NCBI RefSeq assembly: GCF_016808335.1
Contig: NC_053146.1
Coordinates: 38,560,470 to 38,624,469 of the forward strand
DNA from: Panicum virgatum
Taxonomy: Eukaryota; Streptophyta; Magnoliopsida; Poales; Poaceae
Direction of reading: 5' to 3'
Length of the DNA: 64,000 nucleotides
The notes under the pieces were generated by a model. That model was not told the DNA's origin, made no database searches, and worked only from the letters and a program-made list of their open reading frames with translations. How positions within the stretch are numbered: position 1 is the stretch's first letter; the number at the start of each line of letters is the position of its first letter. The translations under genes were made by a program, and so were the position numbers. Below, in pieces: positions 23,049-33,242 of the stretch.

Positions 23049-25010
23049 TCACTGTCCATTTCCTCCATTTCCACCTAAAGAGGAATGATCATCCCAGTGG
23101 TGGCCAAACACAGCATCGGATAATCGAGTAGCAAACTGATCTGCTACAGAAGGTCGAGATGACTCATGTGAAGGTCCTTCTCCTTCATAGAAATGCCCTG
23201 AATACGTGCCAAACACTCCTTCTCCAGGAGGTGGTGAAGGTGCATGAGAAGGACCACTGACATCCGGGTAGAAGATATGACCATACTGCTCAAAGTATCC
23301 GGAGTCCACATATCCTTGAACTCGGTCCTCAACTGATGGTATTACAGCCTCAGGAGGTGAAGGAGAAACGGGTGAGCGAGGCGGCTGTAGATTGATTGCA
23401 TTATGCATCATCTTAACTGAATCTCTTTCTTTCTTGTTAGCCCTCCACTGCCTCTGCTGCTCAACTTCTATATCTCTCTGGCTCTTACACATCCCCACAA
23501 ACAAATTAATTAGCTTCTTAATGGGAGAGGTGGAGCCGTGCCTGTGTCTGTGCTGCTCAGGCCGAGACCGGTCAGACCGGTCTTGGGCACCGGTCAGACC
23601 GGTCCCAGTCAGTCCACCAGGAAATGGCTGCTGCTGAGCGTGCTGTCCTCCCTCTTCTTCTTCTACAACTATATCATCCTCAGGCTCTGAGTATCTGTGA
23701 GGTGATGGCTCCCTTCTATGCTTGGGCATCTTAGGACGAAAAGACTCATGTTTTACATCGGTTTGATATTTAGTCTTTGTCGCCTTTTCAATTAATTCCA
23801 TCAAGTATGGCGCATATGCACAGATCTTCAATGGGTTTTCTGAGATGTATTTAATTTCCTCCCATATATAATCAGCCACACTGAATTCTTCTCCATTTGG
23901 CCCAAAGCATGCCAACAAATTCCTTGCATGAAGAGATATGTCTGATGGATTTCCACCTCTCTGAGATATGGTGTTTCTGAGCAACCGGTTTAGAATGGAG
24001 TAATAGGTGTAGAGTCCGGTTGCTTTCCCTGCATTTCCTGTCTCACTCCTAGGATACATAAATTTCATTTCCTCATTTGGGAGAGCCACCTGGTTATGAA
24101 TTTTGGGCCTGTTTGCATCATGCCTGTCAAGTCCAAGCACATGAACAAACTGAGCAAAAGTAACTCTATAGTAGTTTCCCTCAGTCATCCAGAACATGGC
24201 CCTATCGTCTTTCATATATCCAAAATGCATAGTGGCATAAAACTGAGCAATAAGCTCCTTGTTCCAATCATTCTGAAATCCCATGAGATCCTTGACATGT
24301 TTGCTCTCACATGCATCTATAATATGCTGAAACAAAGGATCATTAGTCTTTTCCACGCTCCTCCAATCAACACACTGTACCTCAATGGCAATCTTTCTGT
24401 CCCTCAGAATAACTGACTCATAGAAGTCCTGCTGGAACAAGGTGTGAAATCTAGGATCAACTGCGTTCTTTGGCTCGGGATAAGGATCAATGCTTCTCCA
24501 CCTTTTCACCTCCCTTGTCATTCCCTTTCCATAATAATCAACACATTTCCTGGAGCCAAGTCTGATAGGCCTTTGTATAATAGGATAGATGAGATTCTCC
24601 TCCCTGTCTTTTTCCTTTTCTACTTCATCATCTCCAGCAGTTTCTTCTTCTTCCTCACTGCTGCTTTCTTCTACTGGAGCCTTCCCACTTCTTTGCTCAA
24701 CCCTATAAGGAGAGTCCTCCACATTATCCTCATCACTAGAGGTGTGCTCACTTTCCTCCACTATGTCATCAATAGATGCTGTTGCTGATCTCTTTCTCTC
24801 CCTAGGCCTCAACTCTCTGCCACTGATCATATTGGTGCCACTAGAACCACTCTCATCTTGATTTGCTCCGCCAATATCAAATCTGCGCTTTGTTCTCCTC
24901 TCATGCCCCCTGCCATTTTGCTGCAGATCCTGGGTCCAAGAATATGGATTAGAATGATATGAGACCACAGGAATATATAGGCATTGGATTGTGGAAAGTT
25001 TAGAAACCAA
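23049..25010 (-). CDS. accessory ORF of the SIRE-like element, env-like position, unknown function
   Basis: This uninterrupted 653-codon frame lies between the non-coding interior and the 3' LTR, where SIRE elements keep an additional (env-like) ORF. About residues 50-150 are acidic and Ser/Glu-rich, with a run of glutamates. A folded-looking core follows (about 175-420), with WNKELIAQFYATMHF and FWMTEG, a pattern I associate with plant retrotransposon and putative plant transposon ORFs. A Pro-rich tail completes it. I see no signal peptide or membrane span, so an envelope role is not supported by sequence. An ACCGGT cluster is translated in frame (23567-23603, giving a TG..TG..DRSDRS linker). 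A shorter start further in cannot be excluded. Retention without pol suggests expression may matter. Confidence 0.6.
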   Translation of the reverse strand: MVSKLSTIQCLYIPVVSYHSNPYSWTQDLQQNGRGHERRTKRRFDIGGANQDESGSSGTNMISGRELRPRERKRSATASIDDIVEESEHTSSDEDNVEDSPYRVEQRSGKAPVEESSSEEEEETAGDDEVEKEKDREENLIYPIIQRPIRLGSRKCVDYYGKGMTREVKRWRSIDPYPEPKNAVDPRFHTLFQQDFYESVILRDRKIAIEVQCVDWRSVEKTNDPLFQHIIDACESKHVKDLMGFQNDWNKELIAQFYATMHFGYMKDDRAMFWMTEGNYYRVTFAQFVHVLGLDRHDANRPKIHNQVALPNEEMKFMYPRSETGNAGKATGLYTYYSILNRLLRNTISQRGGNPSDISLHARNLLACFGPNGEEFSVADYIWEEIKYISENPLKICAYAPYLMELIEKATKTKYQTDVKHESFRPKMPKHRREPSPHRYSEPEDDIVVEEEEGGQHAQQQPFPGGLTGTGLTGAQDRSDRSRPEQHRHRHGSTSPIKKLINLFVGMCKSQRDIEVEQQRQWRANKKERDSVKMMHNAINLQPPRSPVSPSPPEAVIPSVEDRVQGYVDSGYFEQYGHIFYPDVSGPSHAPSPPPGEGVFGTYSGHFYEGEGPSHESSRPSVADQFATRLSDAVFGHHWDDHSSLGGNGGNGQ

Positions 25011-25077
25011 AATTGCAGCAATTGGGTCTGTTCTGGTCCTACCGGTCAGACCGGTCTCAGAAACCGGTCAGACCGGT

Positions 25078-27369
25078 ATCACTCAGAGCAGAGACAATGA
25101 CTCCAAAACTAGTTCCTAAGCAAGGATTTTGATCATGAATAATTTTTATGGAGATCTAGATCCATTCTTGCATAGATGTGTTGAACACATTGTCCAGAAT
25201 CACGACCTAGGGTTTCACTGGTAAGACCGGTCAGACCGGTCGGATCGACCGGTCAGACCGGTCGGGCCAGTCTAACCCTAGGTTGTGATATCTTCCAAAA
25301 TATCCAACAAAACTAAAAGATCTTCTAGGAGCAGGCTCTAGGATGTTGCAGGAGTTGTTCTACCAGAGGTATTTCAAATCTATGGCTTAGATAGATAGAT
25401 CGATGAAAAACAAGCCATTGGGTACCTTTAGAGCCGAAATTTTGAGAGGAAGACGAAGGACCGCCTTGGGAGAGCGGTCAGGCTGGTGATGTGCACCAAA
25501 TCCCCAAGAGGAAACTCTTCTTCCTTGGTTAGAACTCCGAATCTCCAATGGGGGCCCTTTGAGCGCGTGAGAAGAGAAGGCACGGTGAAGGAGAGGGTGG
25601 AAGTGTCGGTGGAGGGGTAAAAATGAAAAGATTTCACTGTTTAACTCGTGAGGAGGGTAAAATGGTTAACTACCAGGCTAGACCGGTCAGTCCGGTCCGA
25701 TGTATCGGTCAGACCGGTCGCACTTAAAGTGCGAGAAAAATCTCATCCAGACTATCCGGCTGAATTTCCAGAGTATCCGGGTGTAGCCCAGAGTATCCGG
25801 GAAAATATCCAGAGAATCCGGGACTTTGATCACAAGAAGTTTTAGAATATTTGCTCCTTGATCAAATGGTTAAGCACTTCCAAAAATTCATATTTTCTGA
25901 CCTCATGTGCCAACCATGAAAAGAATGGATAGAAGAGAACCTTGATGAGAAATGTTTCTCCGAGTGATGGCTCTTTGTTACTTCCCAAGGAGATAAGATT
26001 TTCCAAATATAACTGGTCCTTGGATGAGAGAAGTGTTTAGGATAAAGATCTATGAACTTCAGAAGGTCTCACTACTTGTGACTAGCCACCAAGCAATCAA
26101 TGAGAACTATAGTCACAAGTAGATTGATATGGTCACAAAGACCAAGATCCAAAAATTTTCAAATTTGACACACAACCTATCATGCTAGTTGAGATTTCGA
26201 AAGAACATATTCCCTATAACACTCCTAGCATGCTACAAGACAAGCTATCACCACACTAGAGAGCTTAGCACAAACCTTACTCAAATTTTACACAAGATTG
26301 ACACTTAGTCACAATTAGGAAGGTTTTAGCTAAGTATCTAGGTGACAAGATTTCTTGAGCTTGAAGCATACAAATGCACACACTAGCATTAATACGTGGC
26401 CTAGATGCTCAAAGGTAAAGCATAATGAGTAGAAGACATACCTTTGCCATTTAGCCACTTAAACTTGTGCATAAGAATTTCAAACAACACTAGCTCTAGA
26501 GAATGAGATATAGTGTTCAATGTAGCACAAGTACTTCATGATTATGCTTTGTCAATTAACATTTGATCCGTTGGATGGATATACTTATGTCAACTCTCAT
26601 TGGATCCATAAAGGGCATAATCAACACTATAAGAGACTACACATTCACTCGAGGAAAATGTTAGTCCCAAAGACGCAAATTGTAAAGAAATCTCCCCCTA
26701 AATAAGTGCATAAGAATTTTGAATTTCTTTTATATGCACTTTATCCATATTAAGAGATTAGGAGAGACTACTTTAACAAGTTGGTCATAAAGCACATAAA
26801 AAGATATTTAATTGAAATTGTGCTAGATTCTCTTACTGACTGAAATACATGACCCCAAGAGATGCCTATAAAGCATATGCACTGAAAAGGACTCTTTCTT
26901 TCATAGCTTCTTTCTAGTTTCTTCAGTTTGCTGCAGTTTCTGGTCCAGACCGGTCAGACCGGTCGGATGTACCGGTCAAACCGGTCACACCAGTTGAACT
27001 ACAGTAACCTTAAATTTGTTCGTGTCTTGCTTCAATAAATGTCTACTAGATGTATTTGTTTACCTGCACTAAAACAAGACATTGCTCTACACAAGAGCCA
27101 TTAAACGCATCTCACGGCAAATAGGGAGTAACTCAAAGAAAAATGCTTTAGTTCACTTATTTAGAATGTCCCAAGCTCAGCACAAGTGACACACTAGTAC
27201 TCACAAAGAGTTAAGTGACTAATGCATTTTGAAATTAAAAACAAGTTACTGAGATAGCATTGGATGAATATATGCAAGATTATTCCTTAAACTTGGTCAA
27301 TGACATGACTACACAACAATCCTCAAAAAACCAAGCTCTCCAATGCATCTCCATGTACCTGAAACTCTT
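25078..27369. other. non-coding interior of the SIRE-like element
   Basis: This occupies the place where protease, integrase, RT and RNase H would lie, but none is recognisable. It holds four ACCGGT clusters (one at each of 25226, 25682 and 26949, with 25041 at the edge) and a second short repeat, CCAGAGTATCCGG-like, four times at 25748-25821 with a 20-21 bp period. Confidence 0.7.
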
Positions 27370-28290
27370 TCAAGCATTCTTTGGTGTCCAACTCTTGTTG
27401 GGCCCTACTACATTAGTTACAATCGACTTGGGAACCCAAATAGCTCTTATGCTGGCATTCGGTGATTGAATTATTTTAGTAGCATAAGTACTAATTTTGT
27501 CCCTTCCAAGTCTAGCAAAGTTATATTGAACAAGTTTAGAGTTGAGTACTTTACCATTTAGACAATCCTTACTCATATGCCCTTTTGCCCGACATGTATA
27601 GCAAATTCGATGTTTGAGCTTGACAAATGTGCTATTTACTTGTATTTTGGACTTATGGGCATCAGTAGTCCTTCTGTGTGCAAGGGTGCTTCTTGTGGGC
27701 TTCTTGAGAGGTCCAGCAGCTGCACTGGCCTGGACCGGTCTGACCGGTATGGTACGACCGGTCTGACCGGTCAGGTCAGACCTGCACTTCTGTGGACAGC
27801 AGTGAACCATATGCCCTAATTTCTTGCATCCATGGCACATTCTATTTTCTAGAAGCCCTTTTTGATTTCTTGATAATTGAGCTTCCTCATCAAACTTGAT
27901 TTGACAATTTCTTGCATAGTGCCCTTTCTCTAGACACTTGAAACACTTGATGTGTTCTAGAGTTTTCTTTCTTGGAATCTTGTGCTTGATGCTCTTTTGA
28001 CCTAGTTGATGAGCTGAGCTAGTGAAGTTTGAGCCCATCGCAAGCTTCTTCACCACGGGATCGCGGTTATCTTGAGATGGTCTCACTTGCCCCTTGCCCT
28101 TCAACTTGGTCACTTCTTCTTTGAGTCTTTTTACTTCACACATAAGATCTTCATTTTCTTTTGCTATGAAGTCATCACAAGATTCTACAAACACTTGCTC
28201 AATACTAGATTGGCTTGCTTGAGAACAACATGATTTAGTGCAAGTCAAATCAATTTGAACTTGTGAGCATGTGCAAGTGTGTATGAGAGG
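27370..28290 (-). pseudogene. SIRE-like gag, C-terminal part with three zinc knuckles
   Basis: This part would package element RNA in the nucleocapsid. It has three CCHC knuckles: CFKCLEKGHYARNC, CHGCKKLGHMVHCC and CYTCRAKGHMSKDC. A Cys-rich stretch and a coiled-coil-like segment (EVKRLKEEVTKLKGK) precede them. An ACCGGT cluster at 27734-27771 is translated between knuckles two and three without breaking the frame. The frame is continuous with the upstream piece except for a TAA at 28291. It ends shortly after the last knuckle, without leading into a protease. Confidence 0.85.
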
Positions 28291-28611
28291 TTAATAGGAT
28301 TTTACCGTGTTAACCACAACCTCATGAGCCATTTCAATCATCACATGTGATTCCACAAGCTTCTCATAGGATTTTTTAAGTTCCATATGAGTTCCTTGTA
28401 GAGTCACATGATCACTAGAGAGCTTTTCCAATTTAGCCTTGAGCATTTGATTTTCCTTCTGCAATGAATCTATACGATGTGAAGAGGTTGCAGTGGAAGC
28501 TTCTGATTTACTTACCAAGAAGTCATAGTTGAGCTTGAGGCATTCAAGCTCCTTTCTTATAGCTTTTATTGGCTCAACTTCTTGGACGTGTTCTTTGTTG
28601 CCATTGGCCAT
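28291..28611 (-). pseudogene. SIRE-like gag, middle coiled-coil part
   Basis: A Lys/Glu/Leu-rich frame with a heptad-like pattern (LKAKLEKLSSDHVTLQ) links the N-terminal and zinc-knuckle parts. Its ATG overlaps the stop of the N-terminal frame (TGATG at 28613-28609), and it ends at an in-frame TAA that separates it from the zinc-knuckle part. The two breaks suggest one gag frame damaged by mutation. Confidence 0.75.
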
Positions 28612-29207
28612 CAAGCATTGGTGATCAACATAACTTGAGGATGCTGATACAACTGAAACTTGTCTTGATCACCTACGGGAGCATTTCTTGCTTTCTTTGC
28701 GCTGCCCCCTGATAGGACCGGTCTGACCGGTTCCAACAGGGAACCAGCAGACTTCTTTGATCTTGCTCCTTGATCATCGTGAGAAGTCACAAGAGGATGA
28801 ATATTTATTGTTTCAGTAGAATACACCTCTAGTGACTCCTCTTCGTCTTTGTGATCTTTATTTTCACTCTCATCTTCATATATCTTTTCTAAGAACTTCC
28901 AAAGACGATGAGCTTCACTTCGTGTCTTTCTCAATAACTTCTCCTCTTGTATGGAATCTGAAAGTTCTTTGTCCATATACTCAAACAAGAGGTTAGTGAC
29001 ACGGTGGTTGCAAGACAAGCATTCCTTTTCCTCGGTTGACAATTTGGACAAATCATCAACGTCTTTGGGTAGGACACTTGCCTTGACAACACGCTCAAAG
29101 GAAGGACCCATGGTCCTTAGAATATTAAGTACGTGAGCAGACCAAGAAGGATAGTTTGAGCCATCACAACGAAGTAGCTCAAACGGTACCTCACGTGGTG
29201 TCGACAT
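28611..29207 (-). pseudogene. SIRE-like gag, N-terminal part
   Basis: The frame begins 56 nt after the LTR and PBS. It shows the Copia gag signature near its start (FELLRCDGSNYPSWSAHVLN) and the helix with LTNLL-type spacing (HRVTNLLFEYMDKELSDSI). A single ACCGGT pair at 28717-28731 is translated as PVRPV. It stops at 28611, where the next frame begins; a normal gag would continue. Confidence 0.85.
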
Positions 29208-29248
29208 CGCGATTCTCCAAGCGGTTAAGCTTCAATCCGGAGACCGTA

Positions 29249-29260
29249 GCTCTGATACCA
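29249..29260 (-). promoter_or_regulatory. primer-binding site (initiator tRNA-Met)
   Basis: TGGTATCAGAGC on the minus strand, two bases after the end of the 5' LTR, is the classic complement of the plant initiator tRNA-Met 3' end used by Copia elements. It fixes the minus orientation of the element. Confidence 0.9.
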
Positions 29261-29262
29261 AT

Positions 29263-31471
29263 TGAAAGGACCTTAATCACGTGATGTCGCCTAGAGGGGG
29301 GGGTGAATAGGCGTTTAAAAATAATCCTACAGATTTAAGCACTTAACACAATTGTCAGCAACCAACCGGTCAGACCGGTCCAGCAGACCGGTCAAACCGG
29401 TACTAGGCTTAGAAACAGGATTCAAACACTCAGACCGGTCAGACCGGTTGAGCAGACAGGTTAGACCGGTCCTACGCAGAACCTGCACAAAAGTGTTAAT
29501 CCTCCCCTTTAAGAGCTCTAGCACAAATGCAGCTTGGTGTGGTGCTTTTTAGGTGCTTACAAATGTATTTCTTAATCCTGCACACACAGAAACAACAAAA
29601 CCAAGTAGATCGAAGCGGAAGCACAAATAAAGCTAGAGTACAAAGTGTGAGGCAAACTAAATGAAGATAATGCAAGGAGACACAGAGATTTGTTTCACCG
29701 AAGTTCGGATTCACCACGTTCACCACGTGTGAATCCTAGTCTCCGTTGAGGAAGCTTATCACGACCACAAGGTCAAGCTATCTCCTCCTTTCCACTATAT
29801 GACCATGTGTCCTCGTGACACACGATCGCTGCTGCAACAAACTTGCCGCTGCTCACCACAAGCTTGGGAGCTAGTCGGCGACGCCTAGCCGTCTAGGAGG
29901 CTTCACCTCCAAGAGTAACAAATGCTTCAATCAAGTTAGCGACGCAACCGCAAGTGCTCAAGCTAGGGTTTATGCTCTCACTGCTCAAATGCTCTCTTAG
30001 CAAGAGTTTCACTCAACCCAACTCAAAGGATTCAACTCTAATCACTCAAATCTCACAAAGAGAGGTTGGGGAGGACTTCTCAAGTGCTCTCACGGCTCAG
30101 AGATGGCTCTGGAATGTAATGGCATCAACACCCACGAATGGGTGAGGGTGTGGGGTATAAATACCCCTCTCTCAAAAACTAGCCGTTGCTCTGTCAGACT
30201 CAGACCGGTCCCCCAGACCGGTCAGACCGGTCAGTTCAAATTAACTAGCCGTTGGACCCCGACCGGTTAGACCGGTCGGCTGGACCGGTCAGACCGGTCC
30301 AAGTAGGTTTTCTGCTTCCAAGTGTTTCTCTCTGATTTTTCTCACATGGGATAGCTATGAGCACTTTTGGAAATGTCAAACCACTGATGTTGTATCCCTC
30401 TTGATAGTACGGCATCCTATACTCAAGTTCACATATAATGACATACACAACACTTGAGCTTTTATGTCTTGATCAAGCCGAACTTCTTCAATCAATATCT
30501 TGAGGTTGTCAACATCCTTAATTTCAGTGAGCATGCCTGCTTGAGCTAGTGACTTTGAATCTTCCTTCATATAAGAATGGAATCCATCTTTGATTCACAA
30601 GTCACTCCCATTTTTCAAATAATGACACTCTTCAACATAGAGCTCTTTATGACTCTAGGATCTCCGGTATTTTGACTCGTATCGGTTTCCTTGCTCCCCC
30701 CAAGCCGTCGCTTGCGTAGCCTCCTGAAACACGCCTCTCGGTCCTCTACCTTTATCCTAGCCGTCCATCTTGAACTCATATTGATTTGTGTCATGCATGA
30801 AATTTTCGTTGTCAATTTGAATTCTCAATTCAATCTTATATACAAGCCTTCCAATTTGAGATAACATATGCACATCTACTCATGTCTCATTCACTTTTCT
30901 CTTGCTTGCTTCCCTTGTACAATAATATTCATCTCATACGACAAGTCTTTCCAATTTGAGACTATGCATCAACATATTGTGTCTCATTCTCATAACCTTT
31001 ACTTGTTATACGAATTCTATCATAAGTCGAATAAGCCTTTAATAGATATTTGAGCCTTCATGTCAATCATGAACACTTGCTCACATTTTTCTTTTTCTTG
31101 TTTTGCTTGTCATATACATCCGAAACAAGCCTTCGCATATTAGAGTCTTTATATCAACCATGAATACCTTGCTCTATTTTATTTTACATCTTTTGCTTGC
31201 CACTTTGAGTCCCACATAAACTAACAAGCTTCAACACAATATTAGAGCATTCATACTACACATGAATACCTTGCTCTTCCATTTTTCTTTCTCATTCTAG
31301 CTTGTCACATATAATGATTGTCAATGGGACATACACATTTGCTTGTAATATATGAGCTATATCATTCCACAAATTAAATACCTGCTCATAATCTCATGCA
31401 AACAAGTTAGTTCTTTAATCGTATTGTCAATCAATACACCAAAACCCACTAGGGGCCTAGATGCTCTTTCA
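29263..31471 (-). repeat. SIRE-like element, 5' LTR
   Basis: 2209 bp, nearly identical to the 3' LTR. Differences include an extra 9-bp ACCGGTCAG unit in the cluster at 30204-30231 compared with 21056-21074. It adjoins the PBS on its left side. Confidence 0.88.
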
Positions 31472-31527
31472 CTTCCAGATTGGAAGGAGGCTGTAGGCCT
31501 TCGTGGGCCTGGTTGCCTAACACGTAT

Positions 31528-32075
31528 TTGCAGTATGCCTCCATCTTCGGATCATGACAGCTAGACTCCTTCATCACTTGGTCGGTGACGAGCTGAGAGT
31601 CACCGCGTACATCGAGGCGCTTGACACCAAGCTCGATGGCGATGCGGAGGCCACCGAGGTGGGCCTCGTACTCTGCCATGTTGTTGGACGCAGGGAAGTG
31701 TAGGCGTATTATGTAGCGCATGTGCTCTCCGAGGGGTGAGATGAAGAGGAGGCTGGCGTCGGCGCCGGTTTTCATCACCGACCCGTCGAAGTACATGGTC
31801 CAGCATTCGGCTTGGATTTGTGGTGGGGGTAGCTGAGTGTCCGTCTACTCAGCGATGAAGTCGGCCAGGAATTGGGACTTGATCGCCTTGCGGGGGGGGG
31901 GGGTGTAGGTGAGAGTTTCTCTCATCAGCTCCACAGACCACTTGGCAATTCTACCCTCGGCTTCCCTGTTGCGGACTATCTCTCCCAGAGGGAAAGACGA
32001 GACCACGGTGACGGGATGGATCTCGAAGTAGTGGCGCAGCTTGCGCCGAGACAAAACCACTGTGTATAGCAGCTT
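31528..32075 (-). pseudogene. Gypsy RNase H, truncated
   Basis: After the RT part the same protein continues with YTVVLSRRKLRHYF, the linker KAIKSQFLADFIAE and the start of RNase H (MYFDGSVMKTGADA, NNMAEYEA, DSQLV). Stops occur at 32076-32078 and 31845-31847 (both TAG). A run of 12 G on the plus strand near 31892 lengthens a Pro tract. At about 31528 the frame passes directly into LTR sequence, so the end of RNase H and all of integrase are deleted. Confidence 0.85.
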
Positions 32076-32078
32076 CTA

Positions 32079-33242
32079 GATCTGCGGATAGCGTGTCTTG
32101 GTTTCAGATAACACTTCGCTGATGTAGTACACCGTCCGTTGGACAGGCAGAGCATGGCCCTCCTCTTGTTTTTCGACAACGATCACCGCACTGACCACTT
32201 GGGTCGTCGCAGCTACATATAGGTAGAGGGGCTCGTTGTCTATGGGTGGTGTGAGAATGGGGGCATGAGTGAGCGATGCCTTCAGCCTGTCGAGGGCTTC
32301 TTGAGCCTCGGGGGTCCATGAGAAGCGTTCGGTTTTTCTCAGGAGCCGATGCAGAGGTAAGCCTTTCTCGCCGAGGCGCGAGATGAATCGGCTAAGGGAC
32401 GCTAGGCATCCCATGACCCTCTGTACCCCCTTTAGGTCTCGGATCAGTCCCATCCGAGTGATGGCCGAGCCTTTCTCAGGGTTGGGTTCAATGCCCCGCT
32501 GGGAGACAATGAAGCCCAAGAGCATGCCTCGAGGGACTCCGAACACGCACTTCTCGGGGTTGAGTTTTACCCCCTTTGCCCTCAGGCAATCGAACGCGTT
32601 CCTGAGATCAGCGACCAGGTCGTCTGCCTTCTTGGATTTTACAACAATGTCATCGACATATGCTTCTACGTTGCACCCGATGTGGTCCCCGAAAACGTGG
32701 AGCATACACCGCTGATATGTAGCTCCGGCGTTTCTGAGGCCAAAAGGCATCGTGACATAGCAGTACATGCCGAAAGGGGTGATAAAAGAGGTCGCGAGCT
32801 GGTCGGACTCCTTCATCTTGATTTGGTGGTAACCAGAATAAGCATCAAGAAATGATAAAAGTTCGCATCCCGCAGTCGAATCAACAATTTGATCAATGCG
32901 CGACAAAGGAAAGGGAACCTTTGGACACGCTTTATTTAAACTGGTGTAGTCTATGCACATCCTCCAACTTCCATTCTTTTTCTTCACTAATACAGGATTA
33001 GCTAACCACTTGGGATGGAATACCTCCTTGATGAATCTGGCCGCCAGAAGTTTCTGCAGCTCTTCGCCGATCGCCCGGCGCTTGAGCTCGTCGAAGCGTC
33101 GTAGGCGCTGCTTCACCGGCTTGGAGTTGGGTTGGATGTCAAGGGAGTGCTCGGCGACCTCCCTCGGTATGCCAAGCATGTCCGAGGGACTCCACGCAAA
33201 GATGTCTATGTTGGCGCGGAGAAAGTCGACGAGCACCACTTC
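32079..33242 (-). pseudogene. Gypsy reverse transcriptase
   Basis: The RT shows DIFAWSPSDM, FIKEVFHPKWLANPVLVKK, MCIDYTSLNKACPK, the SFLDAYSGYHQI block, MPFGLRNAGATYQR and the catalytic YVDDIVV, then LGFIVSQRGIEPNPEK and the RT/RNase H connection. The frame is open over about 388 codons. It is separated from the upstream protease by a TAG at 33243-33245 and from RNase H by a TAG at 32076-32078. With those stops it is not expected to make a full polyprotein unless the first is read through. Confidence 0.9.

Larger units (their letters stand above)
20216..30298. repeat. 17 dispersed ACCGGT-palindrome clusters with fixed spacing
   Basis: The pattern is ACCGGT-N3-ACCGGT-N7-ACCGGT-N3-ACCGGT, with N3 usually CAG (or CAA/CTG/TAG) and N7 variable. 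Cluster spans: 20216-20252, 20285-20321, 21056-21074 (partial), 21105-21141, 22621-22657, 22837-22872, 23567-23603, 25041-25077, 25226-25262, 25682-25718, 26949-26985, 27734-27771, 28717-28731 (one pair), 29365-29401, 29434-29470, 30204-30231 and 30262-30298. Four lie in each LTR and nine inside, three of these within ORFs. Centre-to-centre spacing is 9-13-9 bp in nearly all; 27734 has an 8-bp gap and 22837 has lost one C. Being palindromic, the motif reads alike on both strands. Its role is unknown. Confidence 0.95.
20116..31471 (-). mobile_element. SIRE-like Copia retrotransposon lacking pol (non-autonomous)
   Basis: An 11,356-bp element begins TGAAAGG and ends ..CTTTCA, with the perfect duplication CTTCC (20111-20115 and 31472-31476). 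Its LTRs are 2.2 kb. On the minus strand the order is 5' LTR (29263-31471), initiator-Met PBS, interrupted gag with three zinc knuckles, about 2.4 kb of non-coding DNA, a 653-codon ORF, several polypurine tracts and the 3' LTR (20116-22314). No protease, integrase, RT or RNase H is recognisable. Organisation, PBS, gag type and multiple PPTs fit the SIRE/Maximus branch. It must have depended on another element for transposition. Clusters of ACCGGT palindromes are scattered throughout. Confidence 0.87.

Noticed and set aside
23049..25010. Retroviral-type envelope protein
   Set aside because: Only the position suggests it; no signal peptide, membrane anchor or cleavage site is seen.
20216..30298. 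CRISPR-like array (repeats with fixed-length variable spacers)
   Set aside because: The repeats are 6-bp palindromes with 7-bp gaps, dispersed over 10 kb of a plant retrotransposon. There is no leader, no cas gene and no spacers of CRISPR length.
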